A DNA stretch of 64,000 bases from Chitinophaga pendula. Its GTDB lineage: Bacteria > Bacteroidota > Bacteroidia > Chitinophagales > Chitinophagaceae. The stretch covers positions 3,658,001 through 3,722,000 of the forward strand of contig NZ_CP077769.1 in the NCBI RefSeq assembly GCF_020386615.1, written 5' to 3'. The notes under the pieces were generated by a model. It saw only the letters and a list, made by a program, of their open reading frames with translations. It did no database searches and was not told the DNA's origin. Shown here piece after piece: positions 23,360-33,660 of this stretch. Both the position numbers and the translations under genes were made by a program. Position 1 is the first letter of the stretch. Each line of letters opens with the position of its first letter.

Positions 23360-24277
23360 ATGCAAAAAGTTACCCACCTGCTCGCGCTTTTATTGTTCTG
23401 CGCTTTGTCTGCCCATTCGCAGCAACTCGACTCCATCCCTTACGCGTACGGAAAACTCTACTACCACATTTACGGGAAGGGCACGCCCGTGATCCTGCTT
23501 TCCGGCGGCCCCGGCAACGCCTGCCAGCAACAAGCCACCGTTGCCGAAGCATTAGGCAAAAAGTACCTGGCCATCCTGTTGGAACAGCGAGGCACAGGAT
23601 TATCCATTCCCACGCCGCTGGATTCCACCACGATCAACCTGAAAGCCGCAGAAGATGACATCACCCTCCTGATGGATCATTTAAAGATCAAAAAGAGTGT
23701 GATCTACGGGCATTCCTGGGGAGCCATGCTGGCCCTGAGTTATGCCACCAAACATCCGGAACGGGTGAAAGCGCTCGTGCTGGCATGCCCGGGATACTAC
23801 ACATTATCCACAACATTGCTGACCCGGCATGTCAACAACTTACGGGTGCGCATGAGCGTGTCCGACCTGGCACTGTTCGATGCTTTGGAAAAAAAGATCA
23901 GCACCGGAAAAGCCAATGCGGCCGATTCTACCTTGTATGCCCGCACCAGCCGGTTAGGCTACATTTATGACAAAAGCCGCATAGATACCTTGTTCGCACA
24001 GATCAACACTGGCAAACCCAACTTGGTAACACAGGGGCTGATCGTAAAAGACCTGGGCCGGGTAGGCTACGACCTGAGCAAGACCCTGCCAAAGTATAAA
24101 GGCCGCATCGACGTCATCTCCGGTGCACAGGATGCCCTGGCCTTCTATACTTATGAGTTTAAAGTGATACAACCGTCCATGCGCCTGCACTGGATAGAAC
24201 GCTCTGGCCACTTCCCCATGTTCGAACAACCGGTGGCTTTCCTGCAGGAACTGGACAACGTCCTGCAAACACACTGA
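23360..24277 (+). CDS. Secreted alpha/beta hydrolase (prolyl aminopeptidase-like)
   Basis: A 305-residue hydrolase with a signal peptide (MQKVTHLLALLLFCALSAHSQ). The oxyanion GGPGN, the nucleophile elbow GHSWGAM, the acid SGAQDAL and the catalytic His in RSGHFP are all present. GGPG plus GHSWG is the pattern of proline iminopeptidases and related peptidases of the S33 group, although the cap domain is short. It is probably periplasmic. An upstream in-frame start at 23330 would add ten residues before the signal peptide and is unlikely. Convergent with the M13 peptidase gene across a bidirectional terminator. Confidence 0.82.
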   Translation: MQKVTHLLALLLFCALSAHSQQLDSIPYAYGKLYYHIYGKGTPVILLSGGPGNACQQQATVAEALGKKYLAILLEQRGTGLSIPTPLDSTTINLKAAEDDITLLMDHLKIKKSVIYGHSWGAMLALSYATKHPERVKALVLACPGYYTLSTTLLTRHVNNLRVRMSVSDLALFDALEKKISTGKANAADSTLYARTSRLGYIYDKSRIDTLFAQINTGKPNLVTQGLIVKDLGRVGYDLSKTLPKYKGRIDVISGAQDALAFYTYEFKVIQPSMRLHWIERSGHFPMFEQPVAFLQELDNVLQTH

Positions 24278-24321
24278 TCCGGTCATATCCATTTGCACAG
24301 GTATGCAAATGGCAAGTCAAT

Positions 24322-24354
24322 AAAAAAGGAACGCCTGACAAGCGTTCCTTTTTT
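24322..24354. terminator. Bidirectional intrinsic terminator
   Basis: AAAAAAGGAACGC pairs with GCGTTCCTTTTTT around a 7-base loop. With T-runs on both strands it serves both the hydrolase and the M13 peptidase genes. Confidence 0.88.
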
Positions 24355-24380
24355 ATGCGAAGTATACAAAAATTGCCCGT

Positions 24381-26417
24381 TTACCAGATGCGTACACGGG
24401 CACTGTCCGCGATATACATCGGCTGTCCCGGTTTGATACCCCATACTTGGTAGAAAGCATCTACATCAGAGAAGGGACCGTTTACCCGGAATTTAGCAGG
24501 AGAGTGTACGTCGGTCATTACACGCTGCGCCAGCGACTCGTCGCGGGTATGGCTCAGCCATCCCAGGGCATAACCCAGGAAGTAACGCTGCCCCGGATTG
24601 AGGCCGGAGATATTTTCGTTCTTTTTATATTGTTCGGTGAGGACAAAGGCATCCCAACCGAGCAGGATACCACCCAGGTCGGCAATATTCTCTCCCAGGG
24701 TAGCCTTTCCATTGATGTGCAGGCTATCTACCACGCGGTAGCCATCGAACTGTTTAACCATGACAGCCGCCCTGTCGTTGAAACGTTGTTCGTCTTGTTT
24801 GGTCCACCAGCTTTTCAGGTTACCCTGAGCATCAAACTGGCGGCCGCTGTCGTCAAATCCATGCGTGATCTCGTGGCCGATCGTAGAAGCGCCGGCATAA
24901 CCGTATACCAGTGCATCATCGAGTTCTTCATCACGTTTGCCAGGTACGGTAAAGATACCTGCCGGAAGTACGATCTCGTTATTGCTGGGATTATAATAGG
25001 CATTGTAAGTCTGCGGTGTCATTTCCCACTCGGTGCGATCTACCGGTTTACCCAGTTTGTTCACCTCGTACTGATGCCACCAGCGGTTAGCTTCTTTCAT
25101 ATTAGCATAGTAGGACTGCTCTTTGATGTCCATGGAAGAGAAGTCTTTCCATTTGTCAGGATATCCTACTTTAGCTGTCATGGTAGAGAGCTTATGCAAT
25201 GCCTTTTCCCTTGTGCTATCACCCATCCAGGTTAGTTTCGTGATGCGGTTTTTAAGTGCCTCTCGGATTGCATCCACCAGTTTGATATAGCGCTGTTTGG
25301 CTTTTTCATTGAAGTATTCTTTCACGAACAACTGTCCGAGCGCTTCTCCCATTACCCCTTCTTCAGCATTGAGCACCCGTTTCCAGCGCGGCTGGCGTAC
25401 TTTACTACCTCTTAGCAGCTGTCCATAGAAACGGAAACTTTCGAGAGCGATCGTATCTCCCAGCACGTTGGCATTGGCACTGATAAGGTTCCATTTCATA
25501 TATAGTTTCAGCGTAGCGATACTTTCGGATGTCAGCACTTTATTAAGCGCCGTAAAAAACTCCGGTTGCCCTACGATAACACTGTCTATTTTAGAGACCC
25601 CCTGTTGCTGCAGGAAGGTAGCCCAATTGATGGTTGCAGACAATTTGGAAAGACCGTCCACGGACATTTTGTTGTAGTTGGCTTCAGGATCGCGAAGCGC
25701 TTCCAGTTTGCGGCTCACCTGGGCTAGTTTGGTTTCCAGCTTGATGATATCGGTAGCGGCTTTGGTAGCAGCAGCGGTATCCAGGCCGGCAAACTGCAAC
25801 ATGCGGGCGATATGCCCCGGGTATGCCTCTCTTATTTTACGCGTGCGGGCGTCGGTATTGAAATAATAATCGCGATCGGGCAGACCGAGACCTCCCTGAT
25901 ACAGATGATAGGCCATTTGTTCGCTGTTCTTGCTATCCTGACCGATGTAAGCACCGAAGAATACGGAGTTCTGCACGTAGTTACGGCCCATCAGATCTAT
26001 GATCTGCGGGAGCGTGGTAGCTGCATCTATCGCACTCAGATCTTCCGTGAGCGGTTTCATACCGTCGCGTTGCTGGGTGGCAGAGTCCATCCCGCTCTTC
26101 CAGAAAGCAGCGATCTTTTTAGCAACAGGATCTTTCGGATCCTTCACCGCATGCTCGTTGATAGTGAGCAGACGGGTATAGAGCTCTTCCTGCACAAGCT
26201 GTCCGATACCCCAGCTGCTGTATTCGTCGGGGATAGGATTCTTTTTGATCCAGCCACCATTGGCATAGCTGAAGAAGTCATCGCCCGGGGCGACTGTAGT
26301 GTCCAGATTAGCGGCCAGCATATCAGGCGATGCTGTTTTGTGCTCTCCTTGCTGGTTGCATGACAGCATCAGGGTGATGCTGGCGGCACCCAATACAGGT
26401 AGTAGGTTCCATTTCAT
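24381..26417 (-). CDS. M13 family metallopeptidase (neprilysin/PepO-like), lipoprotein
   Basis: A 678-residue zinc endopeptidase. The lipobox LMLSCNQQ at the N terminus marks it as a lipoprotein. The family's motifs are present: NAYYNPSNNEIVLPAGI, the zinc-binding HEITH in IGHEITHGFDDSGRQFD, ENIADLGG with the third ligand Glu, and a conserved C-terminal end in RVRIW (the family usually ends in W). M13 enzymes cleave oligopeptides. Length matches the family. Single gene, divergent from DNA polymerase IV. Confidence 0.93.
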   Translation of the reverse strand: MKWNLLPVLGAASITLMLSCNQQGEHKTASPDMLAANLDTTVAPGDDFFSYANGGWIKKNPIPDEYSSWGIGQLVQEELYTRLLTINEHAVKDPKDPVAKKIAAFWKSGMDSATQQRDGMKPLTEDLSAIDAATTLPQIIDLMGRNYVQNSVFFGAYIGQDSKNSEQMAYHLYQGGLGLPDRDYYFNTDARTRKIREAYPGHIARMLQFAGLDTAAATKAATDIIKLETKLAQVSRKLEALRDPEANYNKMSVDGLSKLSATINWATFLQQQGVSKIDSVIVGQPEFFTALNKVLTSESIATLKLYMKWNLISANANVLGDTIALESFRFYGQLLRGSKVRQPRWKRVLNAEEGVMGEALGQLFVKEYFNEKAKQRYIKLVDAIREALKNRITKLTWMGDSTREKALHKLSTMTAKVGYPDKWKDFSSMDIKEQSYYANMKEANRWWHQYEVNKLGKPVDRTEWEMTPQTYNAYYNPSNNEIVLPAGIFTVPGKRDEELDDALVYGYAGASTIGHEITHGFDDSGRQFDAQGNLKSWWTKQDEQRFNDRAAVMVKQFDGYRVVDSLHINGKATLGENIADLGGILLGWDAFVLTEQYKKNENISGLNPGQRYFLGYALGWLSHTRDESLAQRVMTDVHSPAKFRVNGPFSDVDAFYQVWGIKPGQPMYIADSARVRIW

Positions 26418-26570
26418 AAATAAGCAGATTTTCAGTATTCTCTTTTATTTGCGCCGGAAGGTAAATCATTTTCGCTTGTTGTCGTTCACCGTTTATCCAA
26501 ATGGCAGTTTGCCGGGAACAGAAGTATGCCCGGTACATTCCTGAGGAATTAGCTAATTTTACAGCATATC

Positions 26571-27674
26571 ATGACCAACGAAGCAGCGCCACATACGACC
26601 CTCAGGAAGATTATACATATCGACATGGATGCATTTTATGCCTCTGTGGAGCAACGGGATTTTCCCGAGTACCGCGGTAAAGCTATCGCGGTAGGCGGTT
26701 CGCCGGAAGGGCGGGGTGGCGTAGTGGCAACAGCCAGTTATGAAGCGCGCAAGTTCGGCGTACGTTCTGCCATGCCTTCCAAACGCGCATTGCAGTTATG
26801 TCCGGAACTGATATTTGTACGGCCCCGATTTGCCATCTACAAAGAAGTATCCACACATGTCCGGTCCATCTTCGCCCGCTATACCGACCTGATAGAACCA
26901 CTGTCATTAGACGAAGCATTCCTGGATGTAACACAGGACAAACGGAATGTGCGCTCCGCCATCGTGATCGCTCAGGAGATCAAACAAGCTATTAAAGAGG
27001 AACTGCACCTCACCGCCAGTGCAGGCGTATCAGTGAGTAAGTTCGTCGCCAAGATAGCCTCCGATATGAACAAGCCGGACGGATTAACGTTTATAGGACC
27101 TGCAGAGATCGAAGCCTTTATGGAACGGCTGCCGGTAGAGAAGTTTTTCGGCGTCGGCAAAGTAACGGCCGATAAAATGAAACGTATGCACCTGTTCACC
27201 GGCGCTGACCTGAAAAAACTAACGGAAGATGAACTGATCCGCCATTTCGGGAAGGTAGGCCGGTTCTATTACAAGATCGTACGTGGACAGGACGACCGGG
27301 AAGTACAACCCCACCGGGAAACTAAATCGCTTGGTGCAGAAGATACCTTCCCCTATGACCTGACAACAGTAGCGGAAATGAATGCGGAATTGGATAAAAT
27401 TGCCAAGCTGGTCTACGACCGGTTGCAGCGATACCAGCTGAAAGGACGGACGATCACCTTAAAGATCAAGTACAGTGATTTCCGGCAGATCACGAGAAAC
27501 CAATCTTTCCCCTATGCAGTAGGCGACCTCGATACAATTGCAGATACCGCCAAACAATTGTTATTGAAAACAGACCCCACAGACGTGAAAGTCCGGTTGC
27601 TGGGTATTTCACTCTCCAATTTCGGCGACGCCCCCCGTAAGCCACAGGATGTTTACCAGCTCGAGTTGTTCTGA
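26571..27674 (+). CDS. dinB: DNA polymerase IV (Y-family)
   Basis: A 367-residue translesion polymerase. HIDMDAFYASVEQRD contains the first catalytic Asp residues and the Y-family FYASVE; SLDEAFLDV carries the second pair, followed by TASAGVSVSKFVAKIASD. The thumb and little-finger domains follow, and the C terminus ends in YQLELF, a beta-clamp binding motif of the QxxLF type. Length is usual. No SOS-type operator was recognised upstream. Confidence 0.95.
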   Translation: MTNEAAPHTTLRKIIHIDMDAFYASVEQRDFPEYRGKAIAVGGSPEGRGGVVATASYEARKFGVRSAMPSKRALQLCPELIFVRPRFAIYKEVSTHVRSIFARYTDLIEPLSLDEAFLDVTQDKRNVRSAIVIAQEIKQAIKEELHLTASAGVSVSKFVAKIASDMNKPDGLTFIGPAEIEAFMERLPVEKFFGVGKVTADKMKRMHLFTGADLKKLTEDELIRHFGKVGRFYYKIVRGQDDREVQPHRETKSLGAEDTFPYDLTTVAEMNAELDKIAKLVYDRLQRYQLKGRTITLKIKYSDFRQITRNQSFPYAVGDLDTIADTAKQLLLKTDPTDVKVRLLGISLSNFGDAPRKPQDVYQLELF

Positions 27675-27860
27675 GCAGGTATTGCTATTATCAACAGAAG
27701 TCTTATCTTTAGTAAGCACGGACCCCTCAAATTTTTTATTTGTTTGTGCGCCCGTTAAGATCTTTTAACAATGATGAGCTAATTGAACAATGTTATCTAC
27801 TGCGCCTTCGCATGAACACCATATTTGTGTAAGACCTTAAAAACTAACTGTCACTATTGA

Positions 27861-28895
<1,035 letters not shown>

Positions 28896-28920
28896 ACCAC
28901 CTACATCACTGTATATGAAG

Positions 28921-28948
28921 AGGGAGCAGATAACTGCTCCCTTTTTTT
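28921..28948 (+). terminator. Intrinsic terminator of the GH18-like gene
   Basis: AGGGAGCAG pairs with CTGCTCCCT around ATAA, followed by TTTTTTT. Confidence 0.9.
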
Positions 28949-28992
28949 GCTTATAATACTCAGTGTAGTGTCCTGATTTTCATCTATTGGTT

Positions 28993-29000
28993 TACATTTG
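28993..29000 (+). promoter_or_regulatory. -7 box of the DUF3592 gene
   Basis: TACATTTG matches TAnnTTTG and lies 40 bases before the ATG. The palindrome directly downstream overlaps the expected transcription start. Confidence 0.5.
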
Positions 29001-29001
29001 C

Positions 29002-29026
29002 GACAGTACTACCTGGTAGTGCTGTC
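29002..29026. promoter_or_regulatory. Operator-like palindrome
   Basis: GACAGTACTA and TAGTGCTGTC (one mismatch) flank CCTGG. Located from 2 to 26 bases after the -7 box, it is well placed for repressor binding; a hairpin at the 5' end of the mRNA is the alternative. Confidence 0.45.
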
Positions 29027-29040
29027 AACAACACAAACGA

Positions 29041-29433
29041 ATGAACAACATCGAATACCAACTCAAATACCTGCTTTGCCTGATCGCTGGCATTGTATTA
29101 CTGGTTGCCGGTACTGGTAGTGCCATTGCGACGATGCGGTTTATCCATAAGGCACAGCGGGCACCCGGGATGGTGGTGCGGCAGAATGCCGGTCCTTCGC
29201 ATGTAGAGATCCAATTCACAACGGCCGCAGGCCAGGTCGTAAATTATCCTCAGAACGGGCTCATCTACCTCAATCACGGACAGGAAGTAACCGTACTGTA
29301 TGATCCTGCACGCCCCAGAAGTACCGCTTCTATCAGCAACAACATCGCTTTATGGGACTGTACCATGGGACTGTTCCTGCTGGGCGGGGTCTTCACGGCA
29401 ACCGGTCTCCGGTCTTTCCGCCGTCGTTACTAA
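29041..29433 (+). CDS. DUF3592 membrane protein
   Basis: A 130-residue protein with one membrane segment at each end (about 11-32 and 102-122) and an external beta domain between them: the HVEIQFTTAAGQVVNYPQNG and GQEVTVLYDPARP stretches are the DUF3592 signature. Family function unknown. Its stop codon abuts that of the convergent GH18-like gene. Confidence 0.85.
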   Translation: MNNIEYQLKYLLCLIAGIVLLVAGTGSAIATMRFIHKAQRAPGMVVRQNAGPSHVEIQFTTAAGQVVNYPQNGLIYLNHGQEVTVLYDPARPRSTASISNNIALWDCTMGLFLLGGVFTATGLRSFRRRY

Positions 29434-30438
29434 TCACGGCTTTGGCGGGTTCATGGTACCGATGAGTTTTTTGGTTACCGCATAATCCGGCGTAATGATA
29501 TCATCTGTTTTCCTGGGTATATCCCGATCGATCGCGTAAGCGAACAATCCTCCCTTCACTCCTGCTTTCCACTTAGCATACTGATACGCACGGCTGGTAC
29601 CGTTGTCGGGGTAAGTCACGTCTCCCCAGTTAGCCCCTCTCTCTTCATAAAAAGAAAAGCCAGGCAGAAATTGATCGGCGCGGATATATTGTGTGTAAGC
29701 GTTCAGGTTAGTAGTAAGGTTGGATGTGCTGCGGCCATAAGCCTGGAGAAATACATAATCTATCAGTGGTGCAATAGTGCGGAAGAAATCGCTGTTCGCC
29801 CCCTGGTTAGTATCATAGATCAATAATTTACCAGTGCCTGACTTAGGGCCGAAGTATTTGGATACAGCAGTGAAGATACCGGTTAACTTTGTTAGTTCGG
29901 CGCCGGTAGGTACATGTTCGATATCGAAGTCGACACCGTCCATGTTGTAATAGCTGATGGTATCGGCCAGGTCTTTAGCGTAAGCGGCGTACCCGGCAGC
30001 GTTGTTGGAATACTTGCTGTCAAAGCCGCCCAGCCCGGTGCCGGCGGTCACTACTTTCGTCCCCCTGGCATGCAAATAGGGAATGTATGACAGCCGCAGA
30101 CTATCCCAAAAAGGATTACCCGGAGGGGTATAATCAGGGAATACGTCGGCAATATCCAGGCTATCCGGCAGGTCTTTCATCGTGGTAGCATTACCGGTGC
30201 TCGTAGCCTTATCCCGCCAGGTCCTGAAATACCCCGCCATGAGTTCATGTTTGGATGCCTTGTAAGTTTTTAGCTGAGAAAGATAGTCTTTTTCCGTGCT
30301 GACCTGTGTAACAGCTTTCGTTTGCCCGATAGTGGCGGGTTGTTCTTTTTTACAGCTGCTGCTGAGGGCGAGCAAAGCCATAAGAGCAGGAATACCGCAT
30401 TTTCTGCAAGCAGTTCGTGGAATCATTGCCTGAAACAT
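29434..30438 (-). CDS. GH18-like lipoprotein (endoglycosidase family)
   Basis: A 334-residue lipoprotein (lipobox ALSSSCKK). The active-site motif is complete: MDGVDFDIEH is DGxDxDxE with the catalytic Glu. Other barrel strands are HELMAGYFRTW, FPDYTPPG, TKVVTAGTG and YVFLQAYGRS. Unlike the partner at 27.9 kb it should be catalytically competent as an endo-beta-N-acetylglucosaminidase or chitinase-like enzyme acting on GlcNAc-containing glycans at the surface. The start MFQAMIPRTACRKC may be long; MIPRT is an alternative. Confidence 0.82.
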   Translation of the reverse strand: MFQAMIPRTACRKCGIPALMALLALSSSCKKEQPATIGQTKAVTQVSTEKDYLSQLKTYKASKHELMAGYFRTWRDKATSTGNATTMKDLPDSLDIADVFPDYTPPGNPFWDSLRLSYIPYLHARGTKVVTAGTGLGGFDSKYSNNAAGYAAYAKDLADTISYYNMDGVDFDIEHVPTGAELTKLTGIFTAVSKYFGPKSGTGKLLIYDTNQGANSDFFRTIAPLIDYVFLQAYGRSTSNLTTNLNAYTQYIRADQFLPGFSFYEERGANWGDVTYPDNGTSRAYQYAKWKAGVKGGLFAYAIDRDIPRKTDDIITPDYAVTKKLIGTMNPPKP

Positions 30439-30688
30439 GATTATGGTTTTAATGAATAATAACAGCGTGGGGTTAGCGCCGTTGCTTGTTGCGGACCATG
30501 CACCGACGTTGGGTCATTGTTCACTTCGTCTTGTTCACGTTATCTCTAAAGTAGCAAAATCCTTTACACGGTCTGCATATTATATTCGCAATAGCTGATA
30601 GAATATTTATAGAATATCTCTACTTTAGCTATCCGTTCAGGGGACCTAAAGTTTTACTATTTTCGACCCATCCGGAAGCTTACCAACC

Positions 30689-31273
30689 ATGAAAGAACAA
30701 GACGATATCATACTTCATTTTGAGAAGGAATTTAACCTGATCGATTACGCGAACAAACATATTGTGAACAGGCATTTTGATCATTGCAAGTTCATGCATT
30801 CCAATATCGGTGGTTGTGTATTTGAGAACTGCCGTTTTGATAATTGTGTGTTTGAGTCCTGTGATCTTTCTCTGATCAAACTGAAAAATACGGGGGTACA
30901 TAAGGTCTCGATACTGCACAGCAAGGCCATCGGTATATGGTGGCATGAAGCGAAGGGCCCTATTAATATTAATTTTGAGGATTCAAAGATCAGTCATTCC
31001 TGTTTTGCCGGGAAAAATCTGAAGCAGAACCGTTTTATAAACTGTGTAGCGGAGGAAGTGGATTTCAGTGGTTGCAATCTGACCAAAGCAGTATTCACCG
31101 GTACTGATCTGCAACAGGCGCGTTTTGAACAAACCGACCTTACGCAGGCTGATCTTTCCGGCGCGATGAATTATTTTATTGATCCATTGCGGAATAAGAT
31201 CAAAAAGGCGAAGTTCAGTTTGCCGGCCGCCTTGTCTTTTTTACAGGCGTTGGACATCCGGCTTGTTGACTAA
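30689..31273 (+). CDS. Pentapeptide-repeat protein
   Basis: A 194-residue protein with two blocks of pentapeptide-like repeats: CKFMHSNIGGCVFENCRFDNCVF-type units at about 30-65 and DFSGCNLTKAVFTGTDL-type units at about 125-155, with Leu/Phe at the centre positions. These repeats fold as a right-handed quadrilateral beta-helix. Some members protect DNA gyrase as in Qnr/MfpA proteins; with about 190 residues it has roughly Qnr length, but nothing else supports that role here. Cytoplasmic. 31 bases before the DinB-like gene. Confidence 0.85.
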   Translation: MKEQDDIILHFEKEFNLIDYANKHIVNRHFDHCKFMHSNIGGCVFENCRFDNCVFESCDLSLIKLKNTGVHKVSILHSKAIGIWWHEAKGPININFEDSKISHSCFAGKNLKQNRFINCVAEEVDFSGCNLTKAVFTGTDLQQARFEQTDLTQADLSGAMNYFIDPLRNKIKKAKFSLPAALSFLQALDIRLVD

Positions 31274-31304
31274 GTACTTTGTATTTACTATTTAATTCTT
31301 CGAT

Positions 31305-31826
31305 ATGGCATCAGTACAATTGCCTGAGGTATGGTTACGCGGGCCGATAGCGGGCATACCCGCCCTACTTCAGCCGGTGGCGCATGCACTGTTACAGTCG
31401 CGGGAAGAGTTGGAAGCCCTGCTATCCGGCTTTCCGGATGCGCTGCTATGGGAGCGGCCAGGAGGTACTGCGGCGGTGGCTTTTCACCTGCAACACCTGA
31501 GCGGCGTATTGGACCGCCTGTTCACCTATGCTGCCGGGCAGCCGCTTTCGGATGAGCAGTTAACCTATCTGGGCAAAGAAGGACAGCGGGATGACGCTGT
31601 CACTGTATCCCTGCTGTTAGCTCGTTTCCAGCAGCAGGTAGACCGCTCGCTGGGGCAGCTACAACGTACAAACGAGACGACATTGACACAAGAGCGGTTG
31701 GTTGGCAGGAAAGGATTGCCTTCGACCACATTGGGGCTATTATTTCACGCGGCAGAGCATACGATGCGTCATACCGGGCAGTTGCTGGTGACGGTCAACG
31801 TATTGGGGGCGGGTATTGCCGGATAA
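31305..31826 (+). CDS. DinB superfamily protein
   Basis: A 173-residue four-helix-bundle protein of the DinB/YfiT metal-binding superfamily. The expected His ligands are present: one in VAFHLQHLSGVLDRL and two in FHAAEHTMRHTGQLL near the C terminus. The superfamily includes thiol transferases and many members of unknown activity; it is not related to the DNA polymerase gene dinB. Follows the pentapeptide-repeat gene in the same direction, perhaps co-transcribed. Confidence 0.85.
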   Translation: MASVQLPEVWLRGPIAGIPALLQPVAHALLQSREELEALLSGFPDALLWERPGGTAAVAFHLQHLSGVLDRLFTYAAGQPLSDEQLTYLGKEGQRDDAVTVSLLLARFQQQVDRSLGQLQRTNETTLTQERLVGRKGLPSTTLGLLFHAAEHTMRHTGQLLVTVNVLGAGIAG

Positions 31827-31986
31827 AAAGCTAATTATTATCTTCACTGGTCAGTCATGTGAAAATTTGCGGGCTATTATTTTAACTATTCTACTTTCCT
31901 TACCTATCTGTAAGGGGACCTGGCTATTAGTATGCATCATATTGCTATTCATCTTTTTATTCTCTCAACGCTAAAATCGACTAAGT

Positions 31987-32430
31987 ATGAAGACATGTTT
32001 GCACTCTTTCACTGCAAAATCCCACTTTTTATGCCTGTTTATGATGGGATCATTAGCACTTCCGGTTGTCACTAAGGCTCATCAACCAGGCCAGGAACCG
32101 GTTAAACCACCCTTTCGTGCCGCGGATAACTCCCTTAGCCCTGAAGAAATTCCTTCTTTTCTGACGATTGGGCAGCAAGCTCCCAGAGAAGGCCAGCCGG
32201 TAGAGATCTACCCAAATCCTACCACCGGTTTCATAACGATCCGCAGCAAGCAGATCCTGACAGGCAGCAGAGCTATCATTAACAATGAGAACAAGGAGGT
32301 GGTGTATTACACAATGCTGGAAACAAACACGATGACGTTGCCAGACATGCTTCCTTCGGGGGATTATGTGATTCAGGTAACTACACCAGGAGGTAAATTG
32401 TATGAGGGTAAAGTGACACTGGAAAAATAG
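31987..32430 (+). CDS. Small secreted protein consisting mainly of a T9SS sorting domain
   Basis: A 147-residue protein with a signal peptide (about 1-31) and a short linker rich in Pro and Glu. From about residue 72 on it is a T9SS type A C-terminal domain: VEIYPNPTTGFITI, MLPSGDYVIQVTT and a closing GKVTLEK. There is almost no cargo domain, so it is either an orphan tag, the remnant of a longer protein or a small surface protein. Upstream bases show no obvious in-frame coding remnant. Confidence 0.75.
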   Translation: MKTCLHSFTAKSHFLCLFMMGSLALPVVTKAHQPGQEPVKPPFRAADNSLSPEEIPSFLTIGQQAPREGQPVEIYPNPTTGFITIRSKQILTGSRAIINNENKEVVYYTMLETNTMTLPDMLPSGDYVIQVTTPGGKLYEGKVTLEK

Positions 32431-32464
32431 TACGGGCGATTTTTTACAACACTTTGAACAGGGG

Positions 32465-32497
32465 GGGCTGTACCAGTGATGGTTCACAGCCCTTTTT
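32465..32497 (+). terminator. Intrinsic terminator
   Basis: GGGCTGT/ACAGCCC with an inner ACCA/TGGT, followed by TTTTT. It lies between convergent genes. Confidence 0.75.
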
Positions 32498-32509
32498 CGT
32501 TACCTCAGG

Positions 32510-33454
32510 TCAGCCAGCTTTCAGGTGACTGGGAGGGTACCCATGGTAGCGTACGAAGGCCTTGGTAAAATTCTGGGGTTCACTGTACCCCAGTTCGCTG
32601 GCTACCTGTGCTACAGTGGCACCGGTATCACGCAGCAAGGTCCTGGCGTGATCCATTTTCAGCTCGACAAGATAACCAAAGACGGTATTTCCGAACAGCT
32701 CTTTAAAGCCTCTTTTCAGTTTAAAATCATTAATACCCGCTGCCCTCGCCACTTGCTGCAAGGAGATCGGCTCCAGCATATGGGACTTGACGAATTCCCG
32801 GGCAGCGTGTAATTTGTCGAGATCATAATGACGGACCGGCGATAGCTTTTGCCGCAGGTGTTTATCAGCCTGATCTGCCTGCATGAGGAAAAGCTCGATG
32901 ATACGGGATTCAAAATACAGGTATTTCATATATCCGGTATAACGGCATTGTTGCAGGTCATATATGAGCAGCTTCTGCCGTTGTGTAACCGGCAACGGAT
33001 AAGGAGCCAAGTCAACAGATTGTCCCGTCAGGGCTTTGTCCCAAAAGCGACGCAGGCAGTCCAGATCGGAGGCAACCAAACGGACATAGAACGATTCATG
33101 CAGACCGATGCCAAAATTGCGGACTTCCGGGCTGTTGACGATGTAATAGCCATTGAAGGAAGGAGTGAAGTGGACACTATGCTGATTGTCGCGCAGGATA
33201 TATGGCCGGGTGCCTTTATCGGATCGCATCGCCGAACTGCCTTCCAGGGAGAAGTATAGCGTGAGGGTCGGTATATCCTGCGATTCTTCATATTTCACCT
33301 CTCTTTCCTGCCGGCTGTAGCTGGAAAAAATGTAACCGCCGTTGAATGCTGTACAGGACACTTGTGCGCCATGTTCATTGACATATCGCAGTTCCTGGTC
33401 AATGAACGGCTCTTGCCGGACAGGTAAGCCCGCATGGTTGCAGTAGTTACTCAT
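32510..33454 (-). CDS. AraC family transcriptional regulator
   Basis: A 314-residue regulator. Residues 1-200 are a ligand-binding/dimerisation domain resembling the AraC-binding family of PchR-type regulators. Residues about 215-312 hold the two helix-turn-helix motifs (LQQVARAAGINDFKLKRGFKELFG and VAQVASELGYSEPQNFTKAF). The LKxGFKxxFGxxVF pattern is typical of PchR-like regulators of siderophore genes, but no target is evident nearby. MSNYCNHAGL at 33454 is the preferred start; a longer frame upstream has no features. Confidence 0.88.
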   Translation of the reverse strand: MSNYCNHAGLPVRQEPFIDQELRYVNEHGAQVSCTAFNGGYIFSSYSRQEREVKYEESQDIPTLTLYFSLEGSSAMRSDKGTRPYILRDNQHSVHFTPSFNGYYIVNSPEVRNFGIGLHESFYVRLVASDLDCLRRFWDKALTGQSVDLAPYPLPVTQRQKLLIYDLQQCRYTGYMKYLYFESRIIELFLMQADQADKHLRQKLSPVRHYDLDKLHAAREFVKSHMLEPISLQQVARAAGINDFKLKRGFKELFGNTVFGYLVELKMDHARTLLRDTGATVAQVASELGYSEPQNFTKAFVRYHGYPPSHLKAG

Positions 33455-33513
33455 AAAACTTGATGTGTTGAAAATCAGACCTGATGGGTGGTCCTGCCTT
33501 CGGCAAGCCGTGC

Positions 33514-33521
33514 CAAAAGTA
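33514..33521 (-). promoter_or_regulatory. -7 box of the AraC regulator gene
   Basis: TACTTTTG on the minus strand matches TAnnTTTG, 60 bases before the start codon. No -33 box seen. Confidence 0.4.
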
Positions 33522-33660
33522 GCAAAAGTTTCCGTTCCGCCGGCAGGGATGAATCCCTGGCAAGCGATTACTCCGTTTGGGATAGCCGTTGCTCCCTTCA
33601 AGATAGGTGCACAGGATACCGCTATTCCCGCGGGATAAAGGTATCCTGTGCCGCCGATAT

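Noticed and set aside
31305..31826. Possible second DNA polymerase IV because of the name DinB
   Set aside because: This and 33661-34158 are DinB-superfamily four-helix bundle proteins with His metal sites, unrelated to the polymerase at 26571-27674.
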